Part shown: piece by piece, positions 35,659 through 46,240 of the stretch
Position numbering within the stretch: the first letter of the stretch is position 1
Layout: every line of letters begins with the position of its first letter
Position numbers and translations under genes: made by a program
The notes under the pieces: model-generated
What the model was told of the DNA's origin: nothing
The model's database searches: none
Seen by the model: the letters and a program-made list of their open reading frames with translations, nothing else
Assembly (NCBI GenBank): GCA_963920765.1
Contig: OY987251.1
Location: forward strand, 1,862,501-1,926,500
Length of the DNA: 64,000 bases
Origin: Ulota crispa
Lineage: Eukaryota > Streptophyta > Bryopsida > Orthotrichales > Orthotrichaceae
Direction of reading: 5' to 3'

Positions 35659-35904
35659 TTAACTCCTAAAGGATGTTGCCTACCAAAAGTGTTGTCTGTA
35701 TTCACAAAAAGATCATTTAGTACTTGAAAAAATGGTTATATGACAAATGTCAAAAATTCCCCAAAAAATCCTAGTTTATCATAAAAATGTTTATGACTGG
35801 TTTAAAATTTACAACTCCAATGGGATTTATGTGCTACCTAGATACCCCATCCGTATAGAACACAAGATTGAGTACACAGTACATCAACATCCTTTAGGGG
35901 TTAA
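35659..35904. mobile_element. 238-bp piggyBac-like MITE (copy 5, TIR-only relative)
   Basis: TTAA (35,659-35,662) CTCCTAAAGGATGTTG ... CAACATCCTTTAGGGG TTAA (35,901-35,904). The 16-bp inverted repeat has one mismatch and the TTAA duplication is perfect. It shares the C(C/T)CCTAAAGG end with copies 1-4 but not their interior, so it is a separate subfamily that the same transposase could have moved. Confidence 0.7.
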
Positions 35905-36233
35905 GGAAAGTGCTGAGATGAAAGGGAGAGCATATTCTAACTGAAAAATACAATGGAATAAGAAATTTCTCAATTTGAAGAATTCACAAGCAACTACACA
36001 CAAAAGCAAATCATGTGAAAGAACTTCATGTACTAGATTCAAAAGGAAGACAATTCATAATCACTCAAAGAACAAAGAGCTTGAGCCCCAACATCAGTTG
36101 TTTATTTCTATAATCAACTTCAATTGCAATTTCATGGGCATAGTGAACGTCTTGTCAGACAGGGATTTTGGATGAGCCCCAAAAGACCATACTAAATACA
36201 ACAATCCCAATAATATTGCATAGGATACTCTTA

Positions 36234-36355
36234 CGGTATGTTAACACTTACTATTAAGAGGGGTATTGGCAAAGGAAAATTGAATGTATTTGGACATACC
36301 TTTAGAATACATTCATCACCCCAATACCCTCCTAACACCAAATGTGAACATACCC
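36234..36355. mobile_element. 122-bp Tourist-like MITE with TTA duplication
   Basis: TTA (36,231-36,233), then CGGTATGTTAACACTT ... AAATGTGAACATACCC, then TTA (36,356-36,358). The inverted repeats extend inward ('aggggtattgg' against 'ccaataccctcc'). TTA target duplication and GGGTATGTT-type ends are typical of PIF/Harbinger MITEs. Confidence 0.65.
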
Positions 36356-36358
36356 TTA

Positions 36359-37779
36359 CATGTATCACCCCTATATTATATATATAATTAAGTAATGTCC
36401 CATATATCTAAGGACCTTATATTATTTATACTATATTTACCACTTTGAATGTTCCCTTTGTTATTTGTAATTCTATTATAATTTTTATCTCCAATAAATA
36501 AAACCCTCCCTATATTATGCCGCATGTCATTTGTAAAATGCGGTAAATGATCTATCCAGAAACAATGAGTAATTACTATTTTCATGTAATACTAACCTTG
36601 CTCAAACTGTTATTTTTGATTTTTTTTCAAAAGCATTCTATAAAAAAAAAAAATTACAATCTTATTGATTGTCATTTGATTATTGGGTTGCCGGTGGCAT
36701 GTTTTTCTTTCATTCCAATCTGCGATTACTTCAGATTCACTTACTACATTTTGCCACAATTTTTTTGTATATAAGAAGTATAGTAAATTAAATTATTGCC
36801 ACCGCTTATGTATTAATTTTTTTAATGTTCAACAATTTTAGTATGATGAAATTTGATTGTCGGCATTGAAAATAGTTGCAGGTTTTGTCTTATTGAAGAA
36901 ATTTGCAATGTCGGACTATGGATAAATGCACAGTTTATTTCCACCTCTTTCACAGAAAATAGTTTTCTTTTTCTCCACTAGATTTAGGATTATTATCAAA
37001 ATAGCAACATAATAATTATAATTGTTAATAACAAATATCATTATTATCGTCATAATCTTTATTATTATTTCATAACCCCAGAAAGTTCTTTGAATACGCA
37101 TGGATCAATAATACCTGCTGAAACGTTTGTATTCAGTTGTTCCTTTTTTTCTTTTTCTTTTTTGTTCTCTAAAAGAAATTCTGGTTTTGAATTGTGCTCT
37201 AGAGTTTCAATACAGTGACTACCAAAAAGAAAATGTTAGGAAAAATTGAACCGGCTATTTGCACAAGTGTGTGGAGAGTTTTGAGATTCTTTGGCAAAAA
37301 GCCTAGGTTTCTCATTTTCATTCGGTTCTTTTACTGCATGCACCGGCTATTCTTTAATACTTACACTATAATTAGAATTTTTTCAAATTTAGTCGGTTTT
37401 TAATAGGTTGACTTAGATTTCAATTGGTTTTTTTCACATTTCATTTGGCTAACCTTTTATTGTTTTTGGCTCTCCCCGTACATTGATTTTGCACTTGTAG
37501 CAATATTAAAACTTATAAGAACTATATTCACAGTTAGATAGAAGGAGTAGTTAAAATTATCTATTGAATATATATCACAATCATGTTTGTTTAGTCAAAT
37601 CCTTTTGCATATACAAGTTATTTGACTTTGCATGGAATTTGATTTTACTATAGTTCCTAGATGACATATTTTTTATATATGTTAATCCGCATATCTTGAA
37701 AATACTTCATTTTCTATGAATAAATTACACATATGAAAATCAATGATAAGAGGAATACAACATTACCGTATTGATGCAA
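36359..37779. other. AT-rich intergenic, nothing assigned
   Basis: No supported feature; short open frames here are AT-driven. Confidence 0.4.
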
Positions 37780-37896
37780 CACACGTTAGCTGAACACAAC
37801 TCCATAACCGAACAAAATTGTCATCACTACAACTCACAATTACTTGACGTTGCAAGCAAAGATCCATGTCCGTTATAGCACCTAACGTAAAAACTG
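37780..37896 (-). CDS. Candidate internal exon encoding one WD40 repeat (CFAP57/FAP57-like)
   Basis: Minus strand. A pyrimidine-containing stretch ending TTTTTACGTTAG precedes the exon, and the exon ends ACG|GTAATG, a good plant donor. The product reads AITDMDLCLQ, then VIVSCSDDNFVRLW: a WD40 blade with strand a, the S-D-T-like turn and the terminal (V)RLW. The spacing IT-xD-C--(6)-I--CS-D--VR-W resembles the CFAP57 (WDR65/FAP57) blade more than generic WD40 proteins, from memory of that family. CFAP57 is an axonemal inner-arm dynein/ciliary protein. No neighbouring exon was recognised within several kb, so a stray or captured exon is possible. Confidence 0.4.
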
Positions 37897-38089
37897 ATGA
37901 ACAAATTTGCAAATTATGAATACTAGGTAATCTCATATTCTTCATGGGCTAATTTTTTTAAACAAAAAATCACGTCTTAGATATTAGTTTCATTAGTATT
38001 GATATCATTTGTTTGAAGTGCACATTGGTATTTGTGTTTTAATTATTTGAGATTGATTTATATAAAAATTTACTTTTGACTAAAGAAGA

Positions 38090-38775
38090 ACTATCATACT
38101 ACTAAAATCACAAGGCCCTCTATGATATCACATCTCCATTCTTTGTGGTATTATCACATAGATGCAACTTGAAGATTTATTGAAACTTTTAATTTGCATT
38201 TTATCAAACATATAAAATTTCAAATAAACTTTTAATAGTGAATGCGTATGTAGCAAACGCCAACCACCAATCATACTCCTAAAATCATAATGACCTCTAT
38301 AATGTCACATTGAACTCTTTGGTCATTGTACTTTTGTAATATCACACTATGTTAAACATGATACTATGGTGGTATAATGATACTATGGAGGTTAAATAGA
38401 GTGATATTATAAAAGTTTAGTATAAATCCTTATGTTGATCACACTTCATTTCACTTTCACAATTTTAGTTTTGTAAGCTATAAATTAATGGATACAATCA
38501 AAATGTATTTTAAGCATTTCCACTATTCACATTTGGGTATTTTTCCATTCCAAGATATGCATATTCTTTTAAATATTCATCATTGCATATATATCATTCA
38601 TTAAAATTTGTGTTATACACTTCAATGTATGTATGCTTGAAAATATTTTTACAAAATTATTAAAAGAAATTTTATTCAAAATTTTATTGAAATCATCATT
38701 TTGCATTCTATTAAATTATGTGAAAATTTTACTAATATATACTATGGTGAATGCATAGCATAGCAAGTGCTAATA
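38090..38775. repeat. Two to three tandem units of the roughly 190-bp dispersed repeat
   Basis: Units begin near 38,090 and 38,272, with a partial third at about 38,640-38,775. They share the ordered blocks 'catact(a/c)ctaaaatca', 'atatcacat', 'ttgcattttat-aa-catat' and 'gtgaatgc-ta--gtagcaa' with 29,405-29,775. The interior between 38,340 and 38,640 is non-repetitive. Same family as that locus, in the same orientation. Confidence 0.5.
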
Positions 38776-39620
38776 CAAGTCATTTATAAAATTTAAAAAA
38801 TAAAAGCTACCATTTAGAAATCATTTGTAGTTGAAACAGCTGAAGATGTGTTTTCCTTGTACTATTAAATTAGTTTTAGGAATCATTCCATTGATGACAG
38901 TCCTCTTTTAATTTACAAAAGTCAACCTTCACTTCTACATATTTGTCTCTCCTTATAGTACAAGATAAAGATAACTTCTATCTTGATTCTTAAAAGATCG
39001 GTACACCAGATAATAAGAAACGTATACATGCAACTGTAAAATGTATTTAGGCTTGAAAGTAAATGTTAGATTGTATCTGAACTTAAAACCAATTAAAGCT
39101 TACATTTTGAATTAACAATTCAAGTTATAACATTATTAACATCCCACTTACTATCTTTGCAAGGTTTCAGTTTGCATTCCCGAAGTCTAAATTTGTGCTA
39201 TTTCAAATACCCTCTCTTAAAATTTCCTATCAAATCATCAAATTTTTAATGTTAGCATGAATGTTTATTAATCTTTCAAAAGAAATCTTAATGTGCTTGT
39301 TTGACATATAGGTCACTTTTTAAGACATTCCATGTAACAAAATCCGTCTAAAAGATAATCTATTAGCAATAAAAATAAAAATAAAACTTTATATTTCTTT
39401 TCATGACATTTTACTGCATGGTAGAACAAAACTAACCTTGTACTACTACACTGGCACTACGAATTGCACATGATGCTATTTTCTTGATAATTCAATTTTC
39501 TATTTGCGTGTAAATTGGATTTTTTTCTAAGATTAAAAGGTTTTAAAATTTAAGGAAATTTGGTGGTTTGGTTCGGAGTAGAAACAAACTACATATCTAT
39601 ATATATAATAGAACTGGCTA
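38776..39620. other. AT-rich intergenic, nothing assigned
   Basis: No gene or element recognised. Confidence 0.4.
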
Positions 39621-40870
39621 TTTACCCCTAAAGGCCCAAGTGGTTCCTCGGGGGCCAAATGGGCCTTGGGCATGTACCTATGATTAAACTAATTTTTATA
39701 AATTTTTGAAATTTTTGAGCTTGGTGGGGAATTCAAAGATGTAAGTGCACATCTAATTTTTTCTTTTGTTTGACATTTATTGAAGAAGTTATGCATGAAT
39801 TTCTGAAAATTGGGAAGGGCGGGCAATCTGGGCAGCCCAAAAAACTTAAAAAAAAATACATTTAAAAAAAATTAAAATCTGTAATTGATTCTTTAGATTT
39901 TTATATATGTGGAAAGCTTTGATCCATCCAATTTTGATTGATGAGTGATAAGTTTTAGTTTGCGGGTAGGTATGGGACCCCCAAACCTCCATTCCTTTTG
40001 CCCCTTGTAAAATTTGGTGCTTAAATTTTTATTTGACTGTTCTTTTTTCCAAGTAGTAGTAGACTAAGATTCCTTGGATTAGATCATTTGGATCACAATA
40101 ATTCAAATTTCTCAATTTTACATAAATCTTCCAATTTTGCCTAGTGTATATGCAAATTTCATGGCCTTATGGCATTGCAAGATTTTACAAAGTATGCATC
40201 ACACCTTCAATACATTTGAAAATTCTCCTACACATACCTAACTTGGTCTTCTACGTGGGAAAAATAAAGGGAATTGATATGTGCACACCGCGGGTTGATA
40301 TTTGCACACCCCTGTGGGAGGTAAATTATAGATTTCTACTATCAAAAAGTTGAATTTGAGAATTTTGAATTTAGATTTGGATTTAGAGACCATGGTTTAC
40401 TCTAGAACCATAAATAAAGTTGCAATTGAACAACACCAAATGAAAAAGCTTAGCTAGGGGAAAAAGTATTACTTTTATTTTTGTTTATAAAAAAAGATAA
40501 GCTTTGTCATTGAGTGTTGTTCAATTGCAACCTTTTTTATGGTTCTAGAGTAAATCATGGTCTCTAAGTCCAAATCTAAATTCAAAATTCTCAAATTCAA
40601 CTTTTCAATGGTAGAAATCTATAATTTACCTCTGAGGGGGTGTGCAAACATCAACCCCCCAGTGTGCACATATCAATTCCCAAATTTTTTTTTCCTCTTC
40701 TTTTAGAATGAGTTGTTTTTTTCTCACAAGTACCTCACATAGTTTAGGGCAAAATCCTACAATTGGATTTCAAAAACAAAAAAAATTCCTACCTTTCTAC
40801 TAACTCTCCTAAAAATGGCAGTTTTCAAGGAGTTTCACAGAAAAGAAGGGCTTGGGCCTTTAGGGGTTAA
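39621..40870 (+). mobile_element. piggyBac-like element copy 4, complete, with a nested foldback
   Basis: Left: TTTA (one change from TTAA) then CCCCTAAAGGCCCAAG at 39,625. Right: CTTGGGCCTTTAGGGG then TTAA (40,867-40,870). The 16-bp inverted repeat is perfect. It is homologous to copies 1-3 throughout, apart from a 413-bp foldback at 40,269-40,681; without that it would be about 830 bp. Copy 2 shares its right half, including the 'gtgtatatgcaaatttca' block. Non-coding. Confidence 0.75.
40269..40681. mobile_element. 413-bp GGGAATTGATATG foldback MITE nested in piggyBac-like copy 4
   Basis: Ends are GGGAATTGATATGTGCACAC and its complement. Interior arms pair around a centre near 40,478. Flanking AAA on both sides may be a 3-bp duplication. 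It is related to 34,236-34,647 but clearly diverged, showing repeated mobility of this family. Confidence 0.7.
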
Positions 40871-40872
40871 CA

Positions 40873-41065
40873 AAACCCAATGGTGTGCAAAACCCGATGC
40901 CGCAAACGTAAAAAAATGTATGGGTAAGAAAACCCAATGCTTGGGTAAAAAAACCCGATGCTTGGGTAAAAATAGCATGCATAGTTAACAAAATGTATGG
41001 GTAAAAAAATTGGATGCTTGGGTAAAAACAGCATGCGTAACAAAATGTATGGGGAAAAATTACAT
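40873..41065. repeat. Tandem array of 'atgcttgggtaaaaa' units
   Basis: About seven imperfect units of 22-34 bp built from (A)TG(C/T)(T/A)TGGGTAAAAA and 'aaaacccaatg' lie immediately right of piggyBac-like copy 4. The minus-strand frames there read repeating YPSIGFF, which is repeat-driven and not a gene. Confidence 0.7.
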
Positions 41066-41361
41066 AATATAAAAACATGACTTGAATGATTACTATGTGG
41101 GTATAAAAATTGTGTAGGTAAAAAACAAGTAATATTTTTATGCGTGAGAAAACAATAATGTTCAACAATGACAAATATAATATTGCATGGGTAAAGTTTG
41201 AAATTGGAGTGTGCAGACAAGAAGTAAGAATTATTTTCTTATGGAGAAGTGTTTTGCATAAGCGGGGTTGCCATGATTTTGCTTCCCGTTGGACTCACAA
41301 GTGCCTAACAATATGTATTAGTTTGTCAAGCAATTTAAGTTATGAGCATGGTTAAGCATGG

Positions 41362-41452
41362 ATCAAGAGCCCAAGTCTTGAAAACAAGAACTCAAGTCTT
41401 GAAATTGAGAGCTCAAGTTGTGAAATTGGGAGCTCATGTCCTAAATTTGAGA
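41362..41452. repeat. 21-bp tandem repeat, about four units
   Basis: The unit 'agctcaagtcttgaaattgag' repeats head to tail with few changes, reading as a 7-residue period (RAQVLKL) on the plus strand. It is short and isolated. Confidence 0.75.
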
Positions 41453-41635
41453 GTGTTCGTAGGACATAGGACATACTATTCACCAATATATGTATTAATA
41501 ACATGTTGGCAGTTCAATTATAAAGTGAGCATGAATAATCATAATTATTTGCTTGGGTGAAAATGTAAAAAGTTGTTCAATTTTTGTGAAACATAAATAA
41601 AAACAATCGATACTTAGGTTTATATATACACACAT

Positions 41636-41739
<104 letters not shown>

Positions 41740-41939
41740 NNNNNNNNNNNNNNNNNNNNNNNNNNNNNNNNNNNNNNNNNNNNNNNNNNNNNNNNNNNNN
41801 NNNNNNNNNNNNNNNNNNNNNNNNNNNNNNNNNNNNNNNNNNNNNNNNNNNNNNNNNNNNNNNNNNNNNNNNNNNNNNNNNNNNNNNNNNNNNNNNNNNN
41901 NNNNNNNNNNNNNNNNNNNNNNNNNNNNNNNNNNNNNNN
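41740..41939. other. Assembly gap, 200 N
   Basis: Exactly 200 N, a conventional fixed-size placeholder, so distances across it are not reliable. Open frames reported across it are artefacts. Confidence 0.98.
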
Positions 41940-43103
41940 CTAGCATGTGATTTAAAAATTTGTGATTGATCAAGGGCCAAGGGGCAAAGTGAAAATTTTG
42001 TGAGTGGCCCAGGAGCAAAATGATGTCCAACCGGTTGCTTCACATGCATATAAATATTCTACTTAAACACCATATTTGTTAATTTGGGAAAAACAGTACA
42101 TTTTGGGACTTTCAAATTTTGAAATGAAGGTTTTAGGTGACCACCAAAAGCCTTCCGCATCGTTTTTTTTCTACATGTGTCCTCACTTGAAAGAAGGAAT
42201 TTGCGGGAGAAAAAATCTTAGTGGCTCAAATTAAATTTGATACCTTTGAACCTGGTTTAACCATTGAACGCTTGTCGGGCTTGGGCTTGGTAGATACATG
42301 ATCGTATTTGAAGAATACCGTCTCTGTCAAAATTTCTGGGAGCAACGAATTTACATGATTTTGCACTTGCAACTGGTCTGATTGACTTCCCAAATGAAGT
42401 AGGTGCTACGCAAAGTTTGGCGACGCCTCTGAAAGCTGGATTGCAACAAAGTTTTGCTGAATCGGTTTAGAATGGTGTTGCGCAGTGTGATGCGTTGTGT
42501 TTTTTTTCTCTAAAAAATTTGGTTTTCACTCTTTCAAAAATTGCTTTGGTGGGGTGCCTTGCAATGTTGACATGAATCCTTGTAAATTTTATGCACACAA
42601 AATCTGCAGCAGTTTTGAGATTCCGCCATTTTGTGGAGTCTTCTACGGCACCCGGAGCTGCAGGGGTGGCGTCGGATTACGGGGAGCGCTGGCTTCCACC
42701 TCAGCGCATTGGGATGGGTATTGGGCTTAGGTGGATAGCATTATTGCCGAGATGGCAGTTTATCTAGCCGGGAGAATTATGACTTCTTGCCCCTTCCCCC
42801 AAAAATCCTGGTGGCTAAGTGTCCGCGCTTTGGGACTTTTGTGGTTCATGTAAGATCGGACACCGACGCCATACGTAATGCAAATAAGACTTGGTTGTTC
42901 AGCAACCTACAAGCAATCATTCCCATGCATCTTCTAGACTTCCTAGTTATTGGTTTCATTATACCAATCAGCTCAAAATTGCTGGGGCAAGCTCAAGAAT
43001 AAACAAATCCTTAGTTCTCTGGCACCTGCAATTTGATTTTGTGGATCTTCTCAGTTAGAGGAGCCATCCCGCCTGGCGCCCCACAAATCAAAGCCAAACC
43101 ACA
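41940..43103. other. Upstream region of the AP2-like pseudogene; no other gene supported
   Basis: GC rises from about 42.3 kb toward the AP2 coding start, as in gene-proximal sequence. 42,064-42,095 is a single-ended relative of the 15.4-kb MITE terminus. Frames at 42,497-42,730 and 42,787-43,002 have no family match. Confidence 0.4.
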
Positions 43104-43558
43104 ATGAATTCCTTTCACCCAGTGTCCTCCGCCCCCACTGTGCCCAATTCGTCACAACAACAGCATCATCCCGAGGTCAAGTGATTCAACGGAGTTTGCT
43201 ATGGTGTGAGTGCTCAAACCTTACCCTCGAGAAGTAGGCGCATGCATAACCGGGTTCTAATATTAATTGAAAAGTGAGCTAAGCGCAAGGGAATAACAAG
43301 ATAGTGGGTTTGGTTGTAGATTTCCAACTAAAAATGTCTTCCAAGCAATGGATCTTTCTAATGAGCCTACAACATACAATGATGAACAAAGAAATTGAAT
43401 TATTTACTTAGTGTGCCAAACATGGCTAATTGCAATGGGTCATAAGTAATCATACCTCATCATAGGGTCCAATGTACCTGACGGTTGGGTTGTGTATAGC
43501 TCCCATCCTTCCGTGATATGGCGGTGCTGGATCAAACCTGCAGCGACTCTAAAGACGA

Positions 43559-44358
43559 GGGGAGATGCAAGCTAAGGGTTCCCATTTGTGGCAAAAAAAA
43601 GTCCTTTTTTGAATACAAAATGGAGTGATTTTGTGTTCCCAATGAGAATTCTCCCTCTTCTCAATGAGAGTTCCAAATTCCAAAAGTTGGCCACCCTAAT
43701 TTATGCCATTCTAACACACTTAAGAAAACAAAAAAATAAAAAAAATGATTTAACTTAGAGAAATCAATGTCCAAAAATATTAGTCATTCAGGAGCACATT
43801 GTGTTTCTAATGAGAATTCTCCCTCTTCTCAATGAGAGTTTCAAATTCCAAAGGTTGACCACCCTAATTTATGCCATTCTAAGACACTTAAGAAAAGATA
43901 ACACTAAAAAAAATGATTTCGCTTAGAGAAATTAATCCCCAAAAAGGGCCAAAAGTTGTAGTCATTTAGGAGCACATAAAGTCCTTTCCTCCAAAATATA
44001 AATTACATTCATTATTATTATTTTTCAAAATGTAATCATCCCAATCTTCCAATAATGATGCCAAAAGATTGTGCCCATATTATGAGTCTACATATCAATT
44101 CAAGAGTCCTTTTTAGCAAGAAAAAAGTACTGTGACAATTTTAGGAGCTATGTTCAAAAGTCCTTTTCTCTTTTCACATTAGAGATATATACTTTATTTT
44201 GGTGGAAATTGGATCATCAACAAGTCTACTTTCTAAATATGAGTCCTTTCTCTCTTAAAGATTTCATTTTTCAACAAAACTAGATCCATTTGCTAAAGAA
44301 ATCCTTCATTTTTACACTTGTGACTTACATAGTAGTCACCTTTAGCTTGCATCCTCCC
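43559..44358. mobile_element. 800-bp TIR element nested in copy 1
   Basis: The left end GGGGAGATGCAAGCTAAGGG and right end (complement GGGAGGATGCAAGCTAAAGG) are inverted. ACGA flanks both sides (43,555-43,558 and 44,359-44,362). Copies 2 and 3 of the host element lack this segment, so the empty site is visible. The interior has a 168-bp tandem duplication (units from about 43,633 and 43,801, beginning 'ttgtgtt(c/t)c(c/t)aatgag'). No coding. The superfamily is not fixed by a 4-bp duplication alone. Confidence 0.65.
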
Positions 44359-44769
44359 ACGAATAATCACAACACTCTATTGGGCTGCTAGATCAACCCT
44401 TCCTATCATACCGGTTTAAACTATAGTCGTGTGACAAATAATCATAACATAAACTGGTTTCCAAGTTCCAAGATTGAAGAGGATATCTCTTAATTGGGAT
44501 AATTGGAATAATATCCTCAAGTGGTACAAGAGAACATCTCCTAGCTCCACTGATAAATACCATATGACAAATTATCGATTTATGTACCCGTTATGACGCA
44601 AGTTCTAATCCAACCAAGAGAATGGTCTTTTCGTAGTTTGGAGCGTAGATTAGTGAACATGATAAGCCAAATAGTTGGTTTGGTATTTAAGTGCCCACCT
44701 CTCTTGTGCTTAAAAGAAAAAAAAAACCCTGAAATTATAAGGCCAAACCTGCTAGCCAGCTGAAGGGGC

Positions 44770-46240
44770 AGGGATTCGGAGTTCGAGGCGGGGCTGAGGT
44801 CCCTAGGGCTGGGTATCGGTAGAGATTGGGTATCAACAGGCTCGGGTATCGGAGCGCAGCTCTGCTTGGCGACTGCAGCTTGGGGTGAGGGTGAATGGGC
44901 TCTAGGAGTGCTGGACCTCCGGAATTGAGAGAAGAGTGACTAGCTCTGGAGTTTGAGAGATTGAGCTACTTGGACCGAGAGACTGAGCTTACTAGATCAA
45001 GAGAGAGAGGTGCTGAGCTCTGCAATTTCGAGAGGAAGAGAATGTGAGCTCTAGAATTTGAGAGAAGAGTGACTGGTTCTGGAATTCAAGAGGAAGAGGA
45101 TGGTGCTGAGTTCTAGAATTTGAGAGACAAGTGACTGGCTTCTGGAATTCCAAGAGACTAAGCTACTGGACTTCTAGAATTCCGAGAGATTGAGCTTACT
45201 AGGACCAAGAGACTGAGCTTACGAGATCAAGAGAGAGAGGTGCTAAGCTCTGGAATTTCAAGAGGAAGAGAATGTGAGCTCTGGAATTCGAGAGAAGGGT
45301 GACTGAGCTACTAGATCAATAGACAAGTGACTGGCTTCTGGAATTCTGAGAGGCTGAGCTATGGACTCGAGGGGGACTGACTACTAGATTGAGAGAGAAA
45401 TTGGCTGAGGTAAGGGGCGAGCGGCTGAGCTATGGACTCGAGGGGAGACTGACTCCTGGACTGAGAGAAATTGGCTGACGTAAGGGGCAAGAGGCTGAGC
45501 TATGGACTTGAGGGGAGACTGAGCTACTGGATCGACAGAAAAGTGATTGGGTTTCGGAAACTCTGAGAAACTGAGCTACTGGACCGAGTGACTGAGCTTA
45601 CTCGATCGAGAGAGAGAGAGGTGCTGAGCTCTAGAATCCGAGAGGAAGGGGAGGTGAGCTCTGGGCTGGAGAGGAGAGTGATTGGATGTCTAGAATTCTA
45701 AGAGACTGGGCTTATTGGACCGAGAGAAAGAGGGTGCTGAGCTCTGGAATCCGAGAGGAAGGGAAGGTGAGCTCTGGGCTGGAGAGGAGAGTGATTGGAT
45801 GTCTAGAATTCTAAGAGACTGGGCTTATTGGACCGAGAGAAAGAGGGTGCTGAGCTCTGGAATTTGAGAGGAGAGTGACTAGGCTTCTGGAATTCGAGAG
45901 AAAGAGGTGCTGAGCTGTGGAATTCGAGAGAAAAGTGACTAGGCTTCTGGAATTCGAGAGAAAGAGGTGCTAAGCTCTTGAGTTTGAGAGAAGAGTGATT
46001 GGTATTCTGGAATTTGAGAGACGAGTGATTGGGCTTCTGGAATTCGAGAGACGAGTGGCCAAGTCAGCCAGGCTGCAAAGTGAGAGGGACAGGGGCTGTT
46101 AGCTTGTGGGAACTGTGTGTGAGGCAATGTCACTAGGTGAGGGAATGTGTGAGCAAGGGAGGGCCTCAAGCTGGTAGAATCGATGAGCAGAGTGGTTTCT
46201 TAGAGAGTTGCCTCCGGAATCGAGACAGCTAGTCAAGCTA
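44770..46240. repeat. Minisatellite core of copy 1
   Basis: Dense imperfect repeats of 'gagctctggaatt(c/t)gagag' and 'agtgactggcttctggaattc', roughly 30-50 bp each. They include a higher-order duplication of about 115 bp ('gaggaaggg(g/a)aggtgagctctgggctgg' at about 45,641 and 45,749). Purine-rich on the plus strand. Short open frames here are repeat-driven. Confidence 0.8.

Noticed and set aside
42497..43002. Two plus-strand frames upstream of the AP2 start
   Set aside because: Not in frame with AP2, no domain, and consistent with chance in moderate-GC sequence.
44770..46240. CRISPR-like regular repeats in the minisatellite cores of copies 1-3
   Set aside because: Units are imperfect and contiguous without unique spacers, in eukaryotic repeat DNA.
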